A DNA stretch of 33,846 bases. Source: Anaerolineales bacterium. GTDB taxonomy: Bacteria > Chloroflexota > Anaerolineae > Anaerolineales > UBA6663. The notes beneath the pieces were generated by a model. The model searched no databases, was not told the origin of the DNA, and saw only the letters and a program-made list of their open reading frames with translations. Made by a program: the position numbers and the translations under genes. The first letter of the stretch is position 1; every line of letters begins with the position of its first letter. Of this stretch, positions 26,371 through 33,846 are shown piece after piece. The stretch covers positions 1 through 33,846 of the forward strand of contig JANWXR010000006.1 of the NCBI GenBank assembly GCA_025057205.1. The letters run 5' to 3'.

Positions 26371-26635
26371 AAAACGAGTAACTGCTCAGGTCATAATCGC
26401 CGATAGGCTGGGGAATCCACAGATGTCGCAGATTGTCGCAGATGAGTCCACTGAAAAAACTACTTTTCAGGCGCAAACGCTACCATATATGGCGTCGAGA
26501 TTACAACCAAAGCGGCATATGTGGCGGCCAAGTGTTTCAATCATGACCTTTTTTCAGGGCACTCACAGATTCTTTTCTGCGAAAATCTGCGTAATCTGTG
26601 GATCAATCAGACAGGCTGAGCAGTTACGAAAACGA
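26370..26635. mobile_element. Non-autonomous MITE-like element with IS66-type ends and 8-bp target site duplication
   Basis: GAAAACGA (26370-26377) + GTAACTGCTCAG (26378-26389) ... CTGAGCAGTTAC (26616-26627) + GAAAACGA (26628-26635); imperfect internal inverted repeat; no transposase-like ORF. Confidence 0.85.
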
Positions 26636-26638
26636 AAC

Positions 26639-28144
26639 CTAACGCCGTAGCAACTGCGGCAGGCGGCCGCGTTTGACAGGCTGAGCGGCTTCGGCTTCTG
26701 AAACGGCCGGTTTCGCCTTCGTTTCGGATTCCAACGGCAACCAAACCGAGAAAGTGGCGCCCTTGTTGGGGCCTTCGGAGGCCGCTTCGATACGTCCGCC
26801 GTGCATCTGCACGATGCGCTGTGCGATAGAGAGGCCCAACCCCGCCCCGCCCTGCGCGCGAGAGCGCGCTTTGTCCACACGGTAGAAGCGATCGAAGATG
26901 CGCGGCAACTCCTCGGCGGGCAGGCCGATGCCGGTATCGCTCACCGTCAGACGCGCCCAATGCTGCACGCGCGCTAAGCCCAGAGTCACGCGCCCACCCG
27001 GCGGTGTATATTTGATGGCGTTCGTGACCAGGTTGAGGATGACCTGCTTCAACCGGTCGCGATCGCCGATGACGCGAGCCTGATCAATCTCGCCGACGGC
27101 CACATGGACCTGGCCGGCGAGGACTTGCACCTCGCGGCACACTTCCAGCAACAAACCATCCAGGTCTACGGGTTTGCGCTCCAGAGGCAGATGGCCGGAG
27201 TCCGCCTGCGCCAGCACGAGCAAATCGCCGACCAGTCGCGTCATGCGCTCGGTCTCCGAGCGGATGTCGCGTAGGGACTCCGGGTCGGCCCCGCCCAGGC
27301 GCTGCAGCAGATCCACGTTGCCACGAATGGCCGTCAGCGGTGTGCGCAGCTCATGGGATACATCGGCCAAGAAGCGGCGCTGCGCGTTGAACAGTCGCTC
27401 CAGCCGCTCCAACGTCTCGTTGAAGGCGACGGCCAGCCGCCCGACTTCGTCGTTTGGGTCTTGGATGGCGATGCGGCGCGAGAGGTCGTCGGCCCGTGTG
27501 ATTTGCAGAGCCGTTTGCGTAATCACGTCAAGTGGCTTGAGCGCGCGACCGGCGGAGAGCCAGCCGATAAGCGCGGCCAAGAGCACCGAAAGCACTCCGC
27601 CGCCTACCAGCACAACCAGCAGGGCCGAGCCAGCGGCCTCCACGGTACGGAGCGATGCGGCGGTCTGCAAGTAGCCGAAGACCTCGCCGTTCGCGCGGAT
27701 GAGGTAGGTGTGAACCCGTAGATGGTCATTGCCCCAGCGGACGTTACGCCGTCCGGGCCTCTTTGCTGCCAGCCCCTCCGGATCAAGTGGGGTAGTGCGC
27801 TGCTTCAGGTTTTCGGTTTGAGTTGCGAGCGTCCCGTCCAGTCGCCAGACCTGCGCCGAGACGTTGAGCGCGCCCAGCGGCTCGTCGGGCGCGGGGATGA
27901 TGACAATGGGCTGATCAAGCACGCGCGCCAGATTGGCGGAGGCCGTAATCCCGTTGGCCGCATCTTCCAGGCTCTGGTCAATCTGGCTGGTCAGGCTGAG
28001 GACGAGGATGGTGTACACCGACACGCCGAACAGGCCGAGGACGACCGTCAGGACGGCGGAGTACCAGAGGGTCAAACGTAAACGCAGGCTCACGGGGAAT
28101 GCGCCTTGCGCCGGCCGGCGGCGCTCGGCGGAGGGAGCGGCCAT
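26639..28144 (-). CDS. Sensor histidine kinase (HAMP, HisKA, HATPase)
   Basis: FLADVSHELRTPLTAIRGNVDLL, NLVTNAIKYTPPGGRV, DTGIGLPAEELPRIFDRFYRVDKARSRAQGGAGLGLSIAQRIVQMHGG. Confidence 0.96.
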   Translation of the reverse strand: MAAPSAERRRPAQGAFPVSLRLRLTLWYSAVLTVVLGLFGVSVYTILVLSLTSQIDQSLEDAANGITASANLARVLDQPIVIIPAPDEPLGALNVSAQVWRLDGTLATQTENLKQRTTPLDPEGLAAKRPGRRNVRWGNDHLRVHTYLIRANGEVFGYLQTAASLRTVEAAGSALLVVLVGGGVLSVLLAALIGWLSAGRALKPLDVITQTALQITRADDLSRRIAIQDPNDEVGRLAVAFNETLERLERLFNAQRRFLADVSHELRTPLTAIRGNVDLLQRLGGADPESLRDIRSETERMTRLVGDLLVLAQADSGHLPLERKPVDLDGLLLEVCREVQVLAGQVHVAVGEIDQARVIGDRDRLKQVILNLVTNAIKYTPPGGRVTLGLARVQHWARLTVSDTGIGLPAEELPRIFDRFYRVDKARSRAQGGAGLGLSIAQRIVQMHGGRIEAASEGPNKGATFSVWLPLESETKAKPAVSEAEAAQPVKRGRLPQLLRR

Positions 28145-28222
28145 GCTGTCAGTATGACAGCCGGACTTCAGGCCAAGATGAGTTCAGCTTAAGCTTGGGC
28201 TAAACAACTTAGGAGACGGGCC

Positions 28223-28903
28223 TCATTCCTCCCGCAGCACATAGCCGACGCCACGCACGGTATGGATCAGGCGCGGCTCGTTGTTGGCCTCGGTCTTCTG
28301 ACGCAGATAGCGCACATAGACCTCGATGATGTTGCTCTCGCCGCCGAAATCGTAGCCCCAAACCCGGTCATAGATGACCTCGCGGGTAAGCACCTGACGC
28401 GGATGGCGCATGAACAGTTCGAGCAGCTCGTACTCTTTGGCAGTCAGCTCGATGACCCGGTCGTTGCGGAAGGCCTGATGCGTGCCCGTATCGAGCGTCA
28501 GGTCGGCGAAGCGAAGCACCTCCGGCTGGGGCGGCGCCGCGCGGCGGAGCAAGGCCCGGATTCGCGCCAGCAGCTCGTCGAAGGCGAACGGCTTTACCAA
28601 GTAGTCATCGGCGCCGGCGTCCAGCCCCTGCACGCGGTCGCTGATGGAGTCCTTGGCCGTCAGCATCAGGATCGGCATCGGGCCGACAGCACGCAGACGG
28701 CGGCATACTTCCAGGCCGTCCATGCCCGGCAGCATCCAGTCGAGGATTACCAAGTCAGGCAGGTTTTCTCGCGCCAGTGCCAGGCCGCTTGACCCATCGG
28801 CTGCCAGGTCAACGCGATAGTTTTCGAACGTCAGACCGCGTTGCAAAAATTGCCGAATGCGCTCTTCATCTTCGATGACCAGAATGCGGGTTGGCGTGTT
28901 CAT
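28223..28903 (-). CDS. OmpR/PhoB-family response regulator
   Basis: [92 protein letters not shown]. Confidence 0.97.
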   Translation of the reverse strand: MNTPTRILVIEDEERIRQFLQRGLTFENYRVDLAADGSSGLALARENLPDLVILDWMLPGMDGLEVCRRLRAVGPMPILMLTAKDSISDRVQGLDAGADDYLVKPFAFDELLARIRALLRRAAPPQPEVLRFADLTLDTGTHQAFRNDRVIELTAKEYELLELFMRHPRQVLTREVIYDRVWGYDFGGESNIIEVYVRYLRQKTEANNEPRLIHTVRGVGYVLREE

Positions 28904-28941
28904 GCTTGAATGATACCCCAAGTCTGGAGGAGCGTCCGATA

Positions 28942-28974
28942 AACGACGGGCCGCCTCAGCGGCGGCCCGTCGTT
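28942..28974 (-). terminator. Terminator after rplL
   Basis: aacgacgggccgcc-tcagc-ggcggcccgtcgtt, 14-bp perfect stem. Confidence 0.8.
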
Positions 28975-28996
28975 CGGCATCAGGGGAACGAAGCAG

Positions 28997-29389
28997 TTAG
29001 ACGAGTTCGACGGTCGCGCCGGCCTCGGTCAGCTTCTTCTTGGCGTCTTCGGCGACTTCCTTGCTAACGCCCTCCAGCACCTTGGCGCCGGCGGTCTCGG
29101 CCATGTCCTTGGCTTCCTTCAGGCCCAGATTAGTGAGCTGGCGAATGACTTTGATAACATCAATCTTCTTGTCACCTACCGCCTTGAGCACGACGGTGAA
29201 TTCCGTCTTCTCTTCAACCGGGGCAGGAGCAGCTGCCGCTGCCGCAACGCCTGCGGCCGGCACCGCGGCCACCGCCATAGGGGCCGCCGCCGAGACGCCC
29301 CACTTCTCTTCCAGCATCTTAGTCAACTGAGCGGCTTCGAGCACAGTCAGTGCGCTCAGCTCGTCAACCAGTTTGTTCAGATCGGCCAT
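28997..29389 (-). CDS. rplL: 50S ribosomal protein L7/L12
   Basis: [39 protein letters not shown]. Confidence 0.98.
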   Translation of the reverse strand: MADLNKLVDELSALTVLEAAQLTKMLEEKWGVSAAAPMAVAAVPAAGVAAAAAAPAPVEEKTEFTVVLKAVGDKKIDVIKVIRQLTNLGLKEAKDMAETAGAKVLEGVSKEVAEDAKKKLTEAGATVELV

Positions 29390-29484
29390 GTTCGTAACCT
29401 CCTCAAAGATAGATATGTTGGGTTAATGCGGATTGCGGAGTGTGTTTCCAATCAGCAATCCAAAAATCACACAGATCGGAAATC

Positions 29485-30033
29485 CTATGCGGTTGCTTCT
29501 ACGCCGGCCGGCTGGGCCTCCTTGTCGGCATATGCCTTGACGACGTTGACGACCTGCCGGACCCCGCTCGCCACCACGCCGGCCAAGCGCGAGGCCGGGG
29601 CCGAGATCAGGCCGAGCAGTTGCGCACGTAGCACGGGCAGCGGCGGCGTGTCCGCCAGCGCCTCCACGTCCTTCGCATTCAGCACGTTCTGGCCGAGCAG
29701 GGCGCCCTTGACTTTGACGAACTCCGACTCGCGGGCGGCGGTCGTCACCACTTTGGCCACTGCCGGCGGGTCACTAAAGGCGAAGGCCACCGCCGTCGTC
29801 GCCGTGAACAGGTCCTCCGGCGCCGGCCGGCCGGCCTGCTTCAGCGCCAGCAACGCCAGGGTGTTCTTGACCACATGCAGCTCGCCCTGCGCCTCACGCA
29901 CCTTGTGACGCAGCGGGTCCATGCCCTTCATGTTCAGGCCGCGATACTCAAACAGGATCATGCCCTGACTCTTGCGAATGAGCTCATCATAATCCCTGAG
30001 CAGCTCGGCCTTGCGCTCTCTCGTGATTGCCAA
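29485..30033 (-). CDS. rplJ: 50S ribosomal protein L10
   Basis: MAITRERKAELLRDYDELIRKSQGMILFEYRGLNMKGMDPLRHKVREAQGELHVVKNTL. Confidence 0.97.
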   Translation of the reverse strand: MAITRERKAELLRDYDELIRKSQGMILFEYRGLNMKGMDPLRHKVREAQGELHVVKNTLALLALKQAGRPAPEDLFTATTAVAFAFSDPPAVAKVVTTAARESEFVKVKGALLGQNVLNAKDVEALADTPPLPVLRAQLLGLISAPASRLAGVVASGVRQVVNVVKAYADKEAQPAGVEATA

Positions 30034-30078
30034 CTTGCAGTCACCTCCTTTCGTGACCGGTCTATGAAAGCATTAAAA

Positions 30079-30268
30079 AGTCTTTGCTCCGCCACAGCGA
30101 AGCAAAGACTCTGTCATGCGCCGCGAAAGCGCCTTCCTACCGGAAAGCGCTGCGACCTGGACTTGTCTTCACCTCGGCGGGACTTACGCCGCCGCTCGGC
30201 AGGAGCGGCGACCGCCGGCTGTCAGTGGCGAAGTTGCCCGATGTCCAAACGGGCGAGATTGTACCGCG
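30079..30268 (-). promoter_or_regulatory. L10 leader with terminator-like attenuator upstream of rplJ
   Basis: AGTCTTTGCTTCGCTGTGGCGGAGCAAAGACT-TTTTAA hairpin (30079-30110) in the rplA-rplJ spacer, preceded by GC-rich pairing segments; AAAGGAGGTGA follows. Confidence 0.7.
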
Positions 30269-30979
30269 TTAGGCGGCTTCTGACGAGGCCGCGACCGGGT
30301 CCACCTTGACGCCCGGGCCCATCGTCGCCGCGAGCACGATCTTGCGCAGGTAGGTGCCCTTGGCCGAGGCCGGCCTGGCCTTGATTACGGCTTGAACCAG
30401 GGCCAGGAAGTTCTCATACAACTGCTGCTCGTTGAAGCTAATCTTGCCGATGGGCACGTGCAAGTTGCCGGTCTTGTCCACGCGGAACTCGACGCGGCCG
30501 GCCTTAGACTCTTTGATAACACGCGGCAGGTCGTGGGCTTGGACAACGGTGCCCGTCTTCGGGTTGGGCATTAGCCCACGCGGGCCGAGGATGCGGCCCA
30601 GCCGGCCCACCTTGCCCATCATCTCCGGCGTGGCCACAGCCACGTCGAACTCGGCCCAGCCTTCCTGGATTTTCTTGATGAGTTCGTCATCGGCCACGTA
30701 ATCGGCGCCGGCCTCTCTGGCCAGACGCGCGCCATCACCCTCGGCAAAGACCAGCACGCGCACGGTTTTGCCCAGGCCGTGCGGCAGGACGACGACGTCG
30801 CGCACGTTCTGGTCGGCGTACTTGGGGTCAACACCCAGGCGGATATGTGCCTCGAGCGTGCCGTTGAATTTGGTGTACGATGTGGCGCGGGCGAGCGCGA
30901 TCGCCTCCTTGGGGGAATAGCTCCGGGTTGGGTCAACCTTGGCTGCCTGTTCACGGTATTTCTTTCCGGGTTTACGCAT
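30269..30979 (-). CDS. rplA: 50S ribosomal protein L1
   Basis: [46 protein letters not shown]. Confidence 0.98.
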   Translation of the reverse strand: MRKPGKKYREQAAKVDPTRSYSPKEAIALARATSYTKFNGTLEAHIRLGVDPKYADQNVRDVVVLPHGLGKTVRVLVFAEGDGARLAREAGADYVADDELIKKIQEGWAEFDVAVATPEMMGKVGRLGRILGPRGLMPNPKTGTVVQAHDLPRVIKESKAGRVEFRVDKTGNLHVPIGKISFNEQQLYENFLALVQAVIKARPASAKGTYLRKIVLAATMGPGVKVDPVAASSEAA

Positions 30980-31030
30980 CTGAGTTCTCCTCGGTGGTCC
31001 AGACGGATGGCGCTCGGCCACCCTCCCACA

Positions 31031-31070
31031 GATGACTGAAGACTACCGAAGACTGATGACTAAAGACTAG
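31031..31070 (-). repeat. Inverted-orientation, degenerate heptamer arm (CTGAAGA type) ending at CTAG
   Basis: ctgaaga ctaccgaaga ctgatga ctaaaga ctag. Confidence 0.8.
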
Positions 31071-31175
31071 TCTTCAGTCTTCAGTCTTCAGTCTTCAGTC
31101 TTCAGTCTTCAGTCATCAGTCATCAGTCTTCAGTCTTCAGTCTTCAGTCTTCAGTCTTCAGTCCTTAGTCTTCAC
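31071..31175 (+). repeat. Heptanucleotide tandem array (TCTTCAG), ~15 units, in the rplK-rplA spacer
   Basis: Counted at 7-bp steps 31071-31175: mostly TCTTCAG, two TCATCAG, final TCCTTAG and TCTTCAC. Confidence 0.97.
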
Positions 31176-31177
31176 GA

Positions 31178-31603
31178 TCAGCCTTCCACTACAATCCCCA
31201 TATTACGGGCAGTGCCTTCGATCTGCTTCATCGCGCCCTCGAGGTCAATCGCGTTGAGGTCCTTCATCTTGATCTCGGCAATCTCCCTAATTTGGGCGCG
31301 AGTGACCTTGCCGACCTTGTTGCGATTCGGTTGGCCGGAGCCTTTCTCGATCTTGGCTGCCTTGCGCAACAGGAAAGAAGTCGGCGGGGTCTTGAGGACG
31401 AAGGTGAACGAGCCGTCGGTATAGACGGTGATCTCTGCCGGAATTTGCTCGCCCGTGCGGTTGCTGGTGCGTGCATTGTATTCCTTGCAGAAAGCCATGA
31501 TGTTGATGCCGTAGCCGGCCAGCGCCGGCCCTACCGGCGGAGCGGGGTTGGCCTTACCCGCTTCCAGATTCAATTTGACGACGCCTTTGATTTTCTTCGC
31601 CAT
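31178..31603 (-). CDS. rplK: 50S ribosomal protein L11
   Basis: [46 protein letters not shown]. Confidence 0.98.
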   Translation of the reverse strand: MAKKIKGVVKLNLEAGKANPAPPVGPALAGYGINIMAFCKEYNARTSNRTGEQIPAEITVYTDGSFTFVLKTPPTSFLLRKAAKIEKGSGQPNRNKVGKVTRAQIREIAEIKMKDLNAIDLEGAMKQIEGTARNMGIVVEG

Positions 31604-31724
31604 AGTACTCTCCTTGTGGTGCGATCGGGCGCGCCAGCCCATGGCGCAGGCGACGCCCTCCCACGCTAAGCGTAGTCCAGAGAGCGAAGTGCATGATCAC
31701 ACGCGCTTCGCGCCGAGTGCTATG

Positions 31725-32591
31725 TCAAACCTTTTCAACCTGTAAAAAGTCCAGCTCCACCGGCGTCTCCCGCCCGAAGAACGATACCATGACGCGCACC
31801 TTGGTACGATCCATGTCAATCTCGGACACCACGCCGATAAAATCATTGAACGGCCCGTCAATGATGCGCACCTTCTGACCAGGCTTATAAGTCACCTTGA
31901 CCTTGGGCGCTTCGGCCTCCATACGCTTGAGAATTTGCGCCACCTCTTCGGGGCGCAGCGGCGTGGGAGTGTTGCCCATACCGACGAAGCCGGTGACGCC
32001 CGGCGTGTTGCGCACGACGTACCACGAGTCCTCGCCCATAATCATCTGCACCAGGATATATCCCGGAAAGACGCGCCGCTCGACAATGCGACGTTTGCCG
32101 TCCTTGATCTCGATCTCCTCTTCAGTGGGCACAATCACATCAAAGATTTTGCCCTTCATGCCCATTGAGGCGATGCGCTGCTCCAGATTGTGACGGACTT
32201 TGTTCTCCTGGCCGGAGTAGCAGTGGATGACGTACCACTGCGGGCCTTCTTCACCGGCCGTTGGTTCGGGCTGGGCAGGCGCCGGAGCCTCGGCCACAGG
32301 CGCGGCTTCAGCCTCAGGCGCGACGGGCACTTCACTCACGCCGGCGGCCTCCTGCTCAAGTTGCACGCTCGCGACCGGCGCCGAGGCTTCCTCTTCCTGC
32401 GCCGTTTCAGCCTGCGCCTTTTCCGCAACGGCGCGCTCGATTTGGGCAAACAGGTCGCTGAACGGCGTAGCCGACGGTGCGCGAGCAGTCACCTGTTCTA
32501 ACGCGGTGCCGGTCGGCGTCGCTGCGGTCACGGTTTCGTTTTCGCGGACTTGTTCGTCCTGGAGATCGTTCTGTTCGTTCATGCGGTTCAC
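31725..32591 (-). CDS. nusG: Transcription termination/antitermination protein NusG with long acidic N-terminal extension
   Basis: QWYVIHCYSGQENKVRHNLEQRI, VFPGYILVQMIMGEDSWYVVRNTPGVTGFVG, KOW GQKVRIIDGPFNDFIGVVSEID; ~115-aa Ala/Glu/Pro-rich extension. Confidence 0.97.
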   Translation of the reverse strand: MNRMNEQNDLQDEQVRENETVTAATPTGTALEQVTARAPSATPFSDLFAQIERAVAEKAQAETAQEEEASAPVASVQLEQEAAGVSEVPVAPEAEAAPVAEAPAPAQPEPTAGEEGPQWYVIHCYSGQENKVRHNLEQRIASMGMKGKIFDVIVPTEEEIEIKDGKRRIVERRVFPGYILVQMIMGEDSWYVVRNTPGVTGFVGMGNTPTPLRPEEVAQILKRMEAEAPKVKVTYKPGQKVRIIDGPFNDFIGVVSEIDMDRTKVRVMVSFFGRETPVELDFLQVEKV

Positions 32592-32603
32592 AACGGCGCG
32601 CGG

Positions 32604-32828
32604 TCAGCGCGGAACCAGGCTCAACAAAAACTTAAAGCTCTCCGAAAATAACCAGTCGAAGAACCCGAGGAAGATCGAACCGGACACGATCACCAGCAGA
32701 ACGATAATCGTCAGATTGCGCGCTTCCGACCAGGTAGGCCAGACGACCTTGCGCAGCTCACCTACTGTCTCGCGGTAAAACCGGACAATGAAGTTCGGCT
32801 CTTTGACCGCCGGTTGTGCTTTCGACAT
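32604..32828 (-). CDS. secE: Preprotein translocase subunit SecE
   Basis: FYRETVGELRKVVWPTWSEARNLTIIVLLVIVSGSIFLGFFDWLF. Confidence 0.95.
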   Translation of the reverse strand: MSKAQPAVKEPNFIVRFYRETVGELRKVVWPTWSEARNLTIIVLLVIVSGSIFLGFFDWLFSESFKFLLSLVPR

Positions 32829-32891
32829 AGCCGTTCTTCCTTCCAGATAGCCGAGACACCGCCAGCGCTCAGCGGTGTCTCAGGCGTTCAA

Positions 32892-32964
32892 CAGGCCAGG
32901 AGGGACTCGAACCCCCAACCACCGCTTTTGGAGAGCGGTGCTCTGCCAATTGAGCTACTGGCCT
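32892..32964 (-). tRNA. tRNA-Trp (CCA)
   Basis: Minus AGGCCAGTAGCTCAATTGGCAGAGCACCGCTCTCCAAAAGCGGTGGTTGGGGGTTCGAGTCCCTCCTGGCCT; anticodon loop CTCCAAA. Confidence 0.96.
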
Positions 32965-33072
32965 ACACTTGTAGTCGCCCGGTCGTCTGGTCGGAGGGTC
33001 GATCCCTTGGGTTTTGACAACCTCGCCATCCGGCAAAGCGACTATTTGACTAAACGACCACCGGACTAGAGA

Positions 33073-33237
33073 TTACTTCGCCTCTCGATGCAACGTATGC
33101 TTACGACAGCGCGGACAGAACTTCTTCAACTCCAACCGATTCGGGTCGTTCCGGCGGTTTTTCTCGGAAGTGTAGTTGCGCTCCTTGCACTCCGTGCAGG
33201 CGAAAGTGATGACCGGTCGAATATCTTTCTTCGCCAT
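33073..33237 (-). CDS. rpmG: 50S ribosomal protein L33
   Basis: [54 protein letters not shown]. Confidence 0.96.
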   Translation of the reverse strand: MAKKDIRPVITFACTECKERNYTSEKNRRNDPNRLELKKFCPRCRKHTLHREAK

Positions 33238-33238
33238 A

Positions 33239-33846
33239 CTAATCGTGCACCTTGGTGATGACGCCGGCGCCGACGGTCAGGCCACCTTCCCGAATGGCAA
33301 AGCGGCTCCCCGCCTCCAGCGCCACCGGCGTAATCAGCTCCACACTCATGTTCACATTGTCCCCAGGCATCACCATCTCCACCCCCGCCGGCAACCGAAT
33401 CGTCCCCGTCACATCCATCGTCCGAATGTAAAACTGCGGCCGGTACCCACCAAAAAACGCCTTGTGCCGTCCCCCCTCCTCCTTCTTCAGCACGTACACC
33501 TCCGCCTCAAACTTCTTGTGCGGCCGAATGCTCCCGGGCTTCGCCAGCACCATCCCACGCTGCACCTGATCCCGCTCAATCCCACGCAGCAGCACCCCCA
33601 CATTGTCCCCCGCCTCCCCCTGATCCAGCACCTTGTGGAACATCTCCACCCCGGTGCACACCGTCGTCAGCTTCTCTTCCCGCAGCCCGATAATCTCCAA
33701 CGGGTCCCCCACCTTCACCGTCCCACGCTCGATCCGTCCCGTCGCTACCGTCCCACGCCCCTTGATCGAAAACACATCTTCCACCGGCATCAAGAACGGC
33801 TGGTCCTACTCCCGCACCGGCTGCGGGATGTACTCATCCAGCACCT
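33239..33846 (-). CDS. tuf: Elongation factor Tu, C-terminal part, interrupted by an in-frame TAG at 33808-33806; continues past the window end
   Basis: [46 protein letters not shown]...; EF-Tu domains 2/3. Confidence 0.93.

Noticed and set aside
28146-28200. Palindromes ctgtca-gta-tgacag and agcttaagct between response regulator and histidine kinase
   Set aside because: Could be regulator sites, but a single occurrence each and short length give no firm support.
31071-31175. Possible CRISPR array
   Set aside because: 7-bp contiguous units without spacers; no cas genes in the window.

Overview
GC-rich bacterial window, probably Chloroflexota judging by protein style and gene order. The lineage is inferred; no search was run. 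Gene content, left to right: a class A penicillin-binding protein (runs off the left edge), an EamA transporter, a decayed segment (MttB, alcohol dehydrogenase and MetE-like remnants plus a damaged Phd/VapC pair), a CtpA-like S41 protease, an AAA+ ATPase, a GT39 membrane protein, an AOR / Uma2 / class III aminotransferase / Uma2 cluster, small hypotheticals, Gfo/Idh, DppA, a retropepsin-like protein with a small coupled partner, DUF1643, EEP and FolD, a TPR-kinase-TolB protein, an RRM protein, cytochrome b561, HolB, a two-component system, and the rplL-rplJ-rplA-rplK-nusG-secE-tRNA-Trp-rpmG-tuf cluster. Main unusual signals: (1) a discrete ~190-nt transcription unit with a near-consensus promoter, an extended Shine-Dalgarno, an 18-codon ORF, a long hairpin and a terminator (2382-2190, minus); (2) a 250-bp non-autonomous element with IS66-like GTAA ends and a perfect 8-bp target duplication, inserted in a ~10-bp gap between convergent stop codons (26370-26635); (3) several period-7 repeat arrays, four of them intergenic and changing strand orientation, one inside the ribosomal protein operon and one inside a coding sequence; (4) a gene graveyard at 3.6-5.8 kb; (5) a tuf 3' part with an in-frame amber codon and a sharp codon-usage switch.
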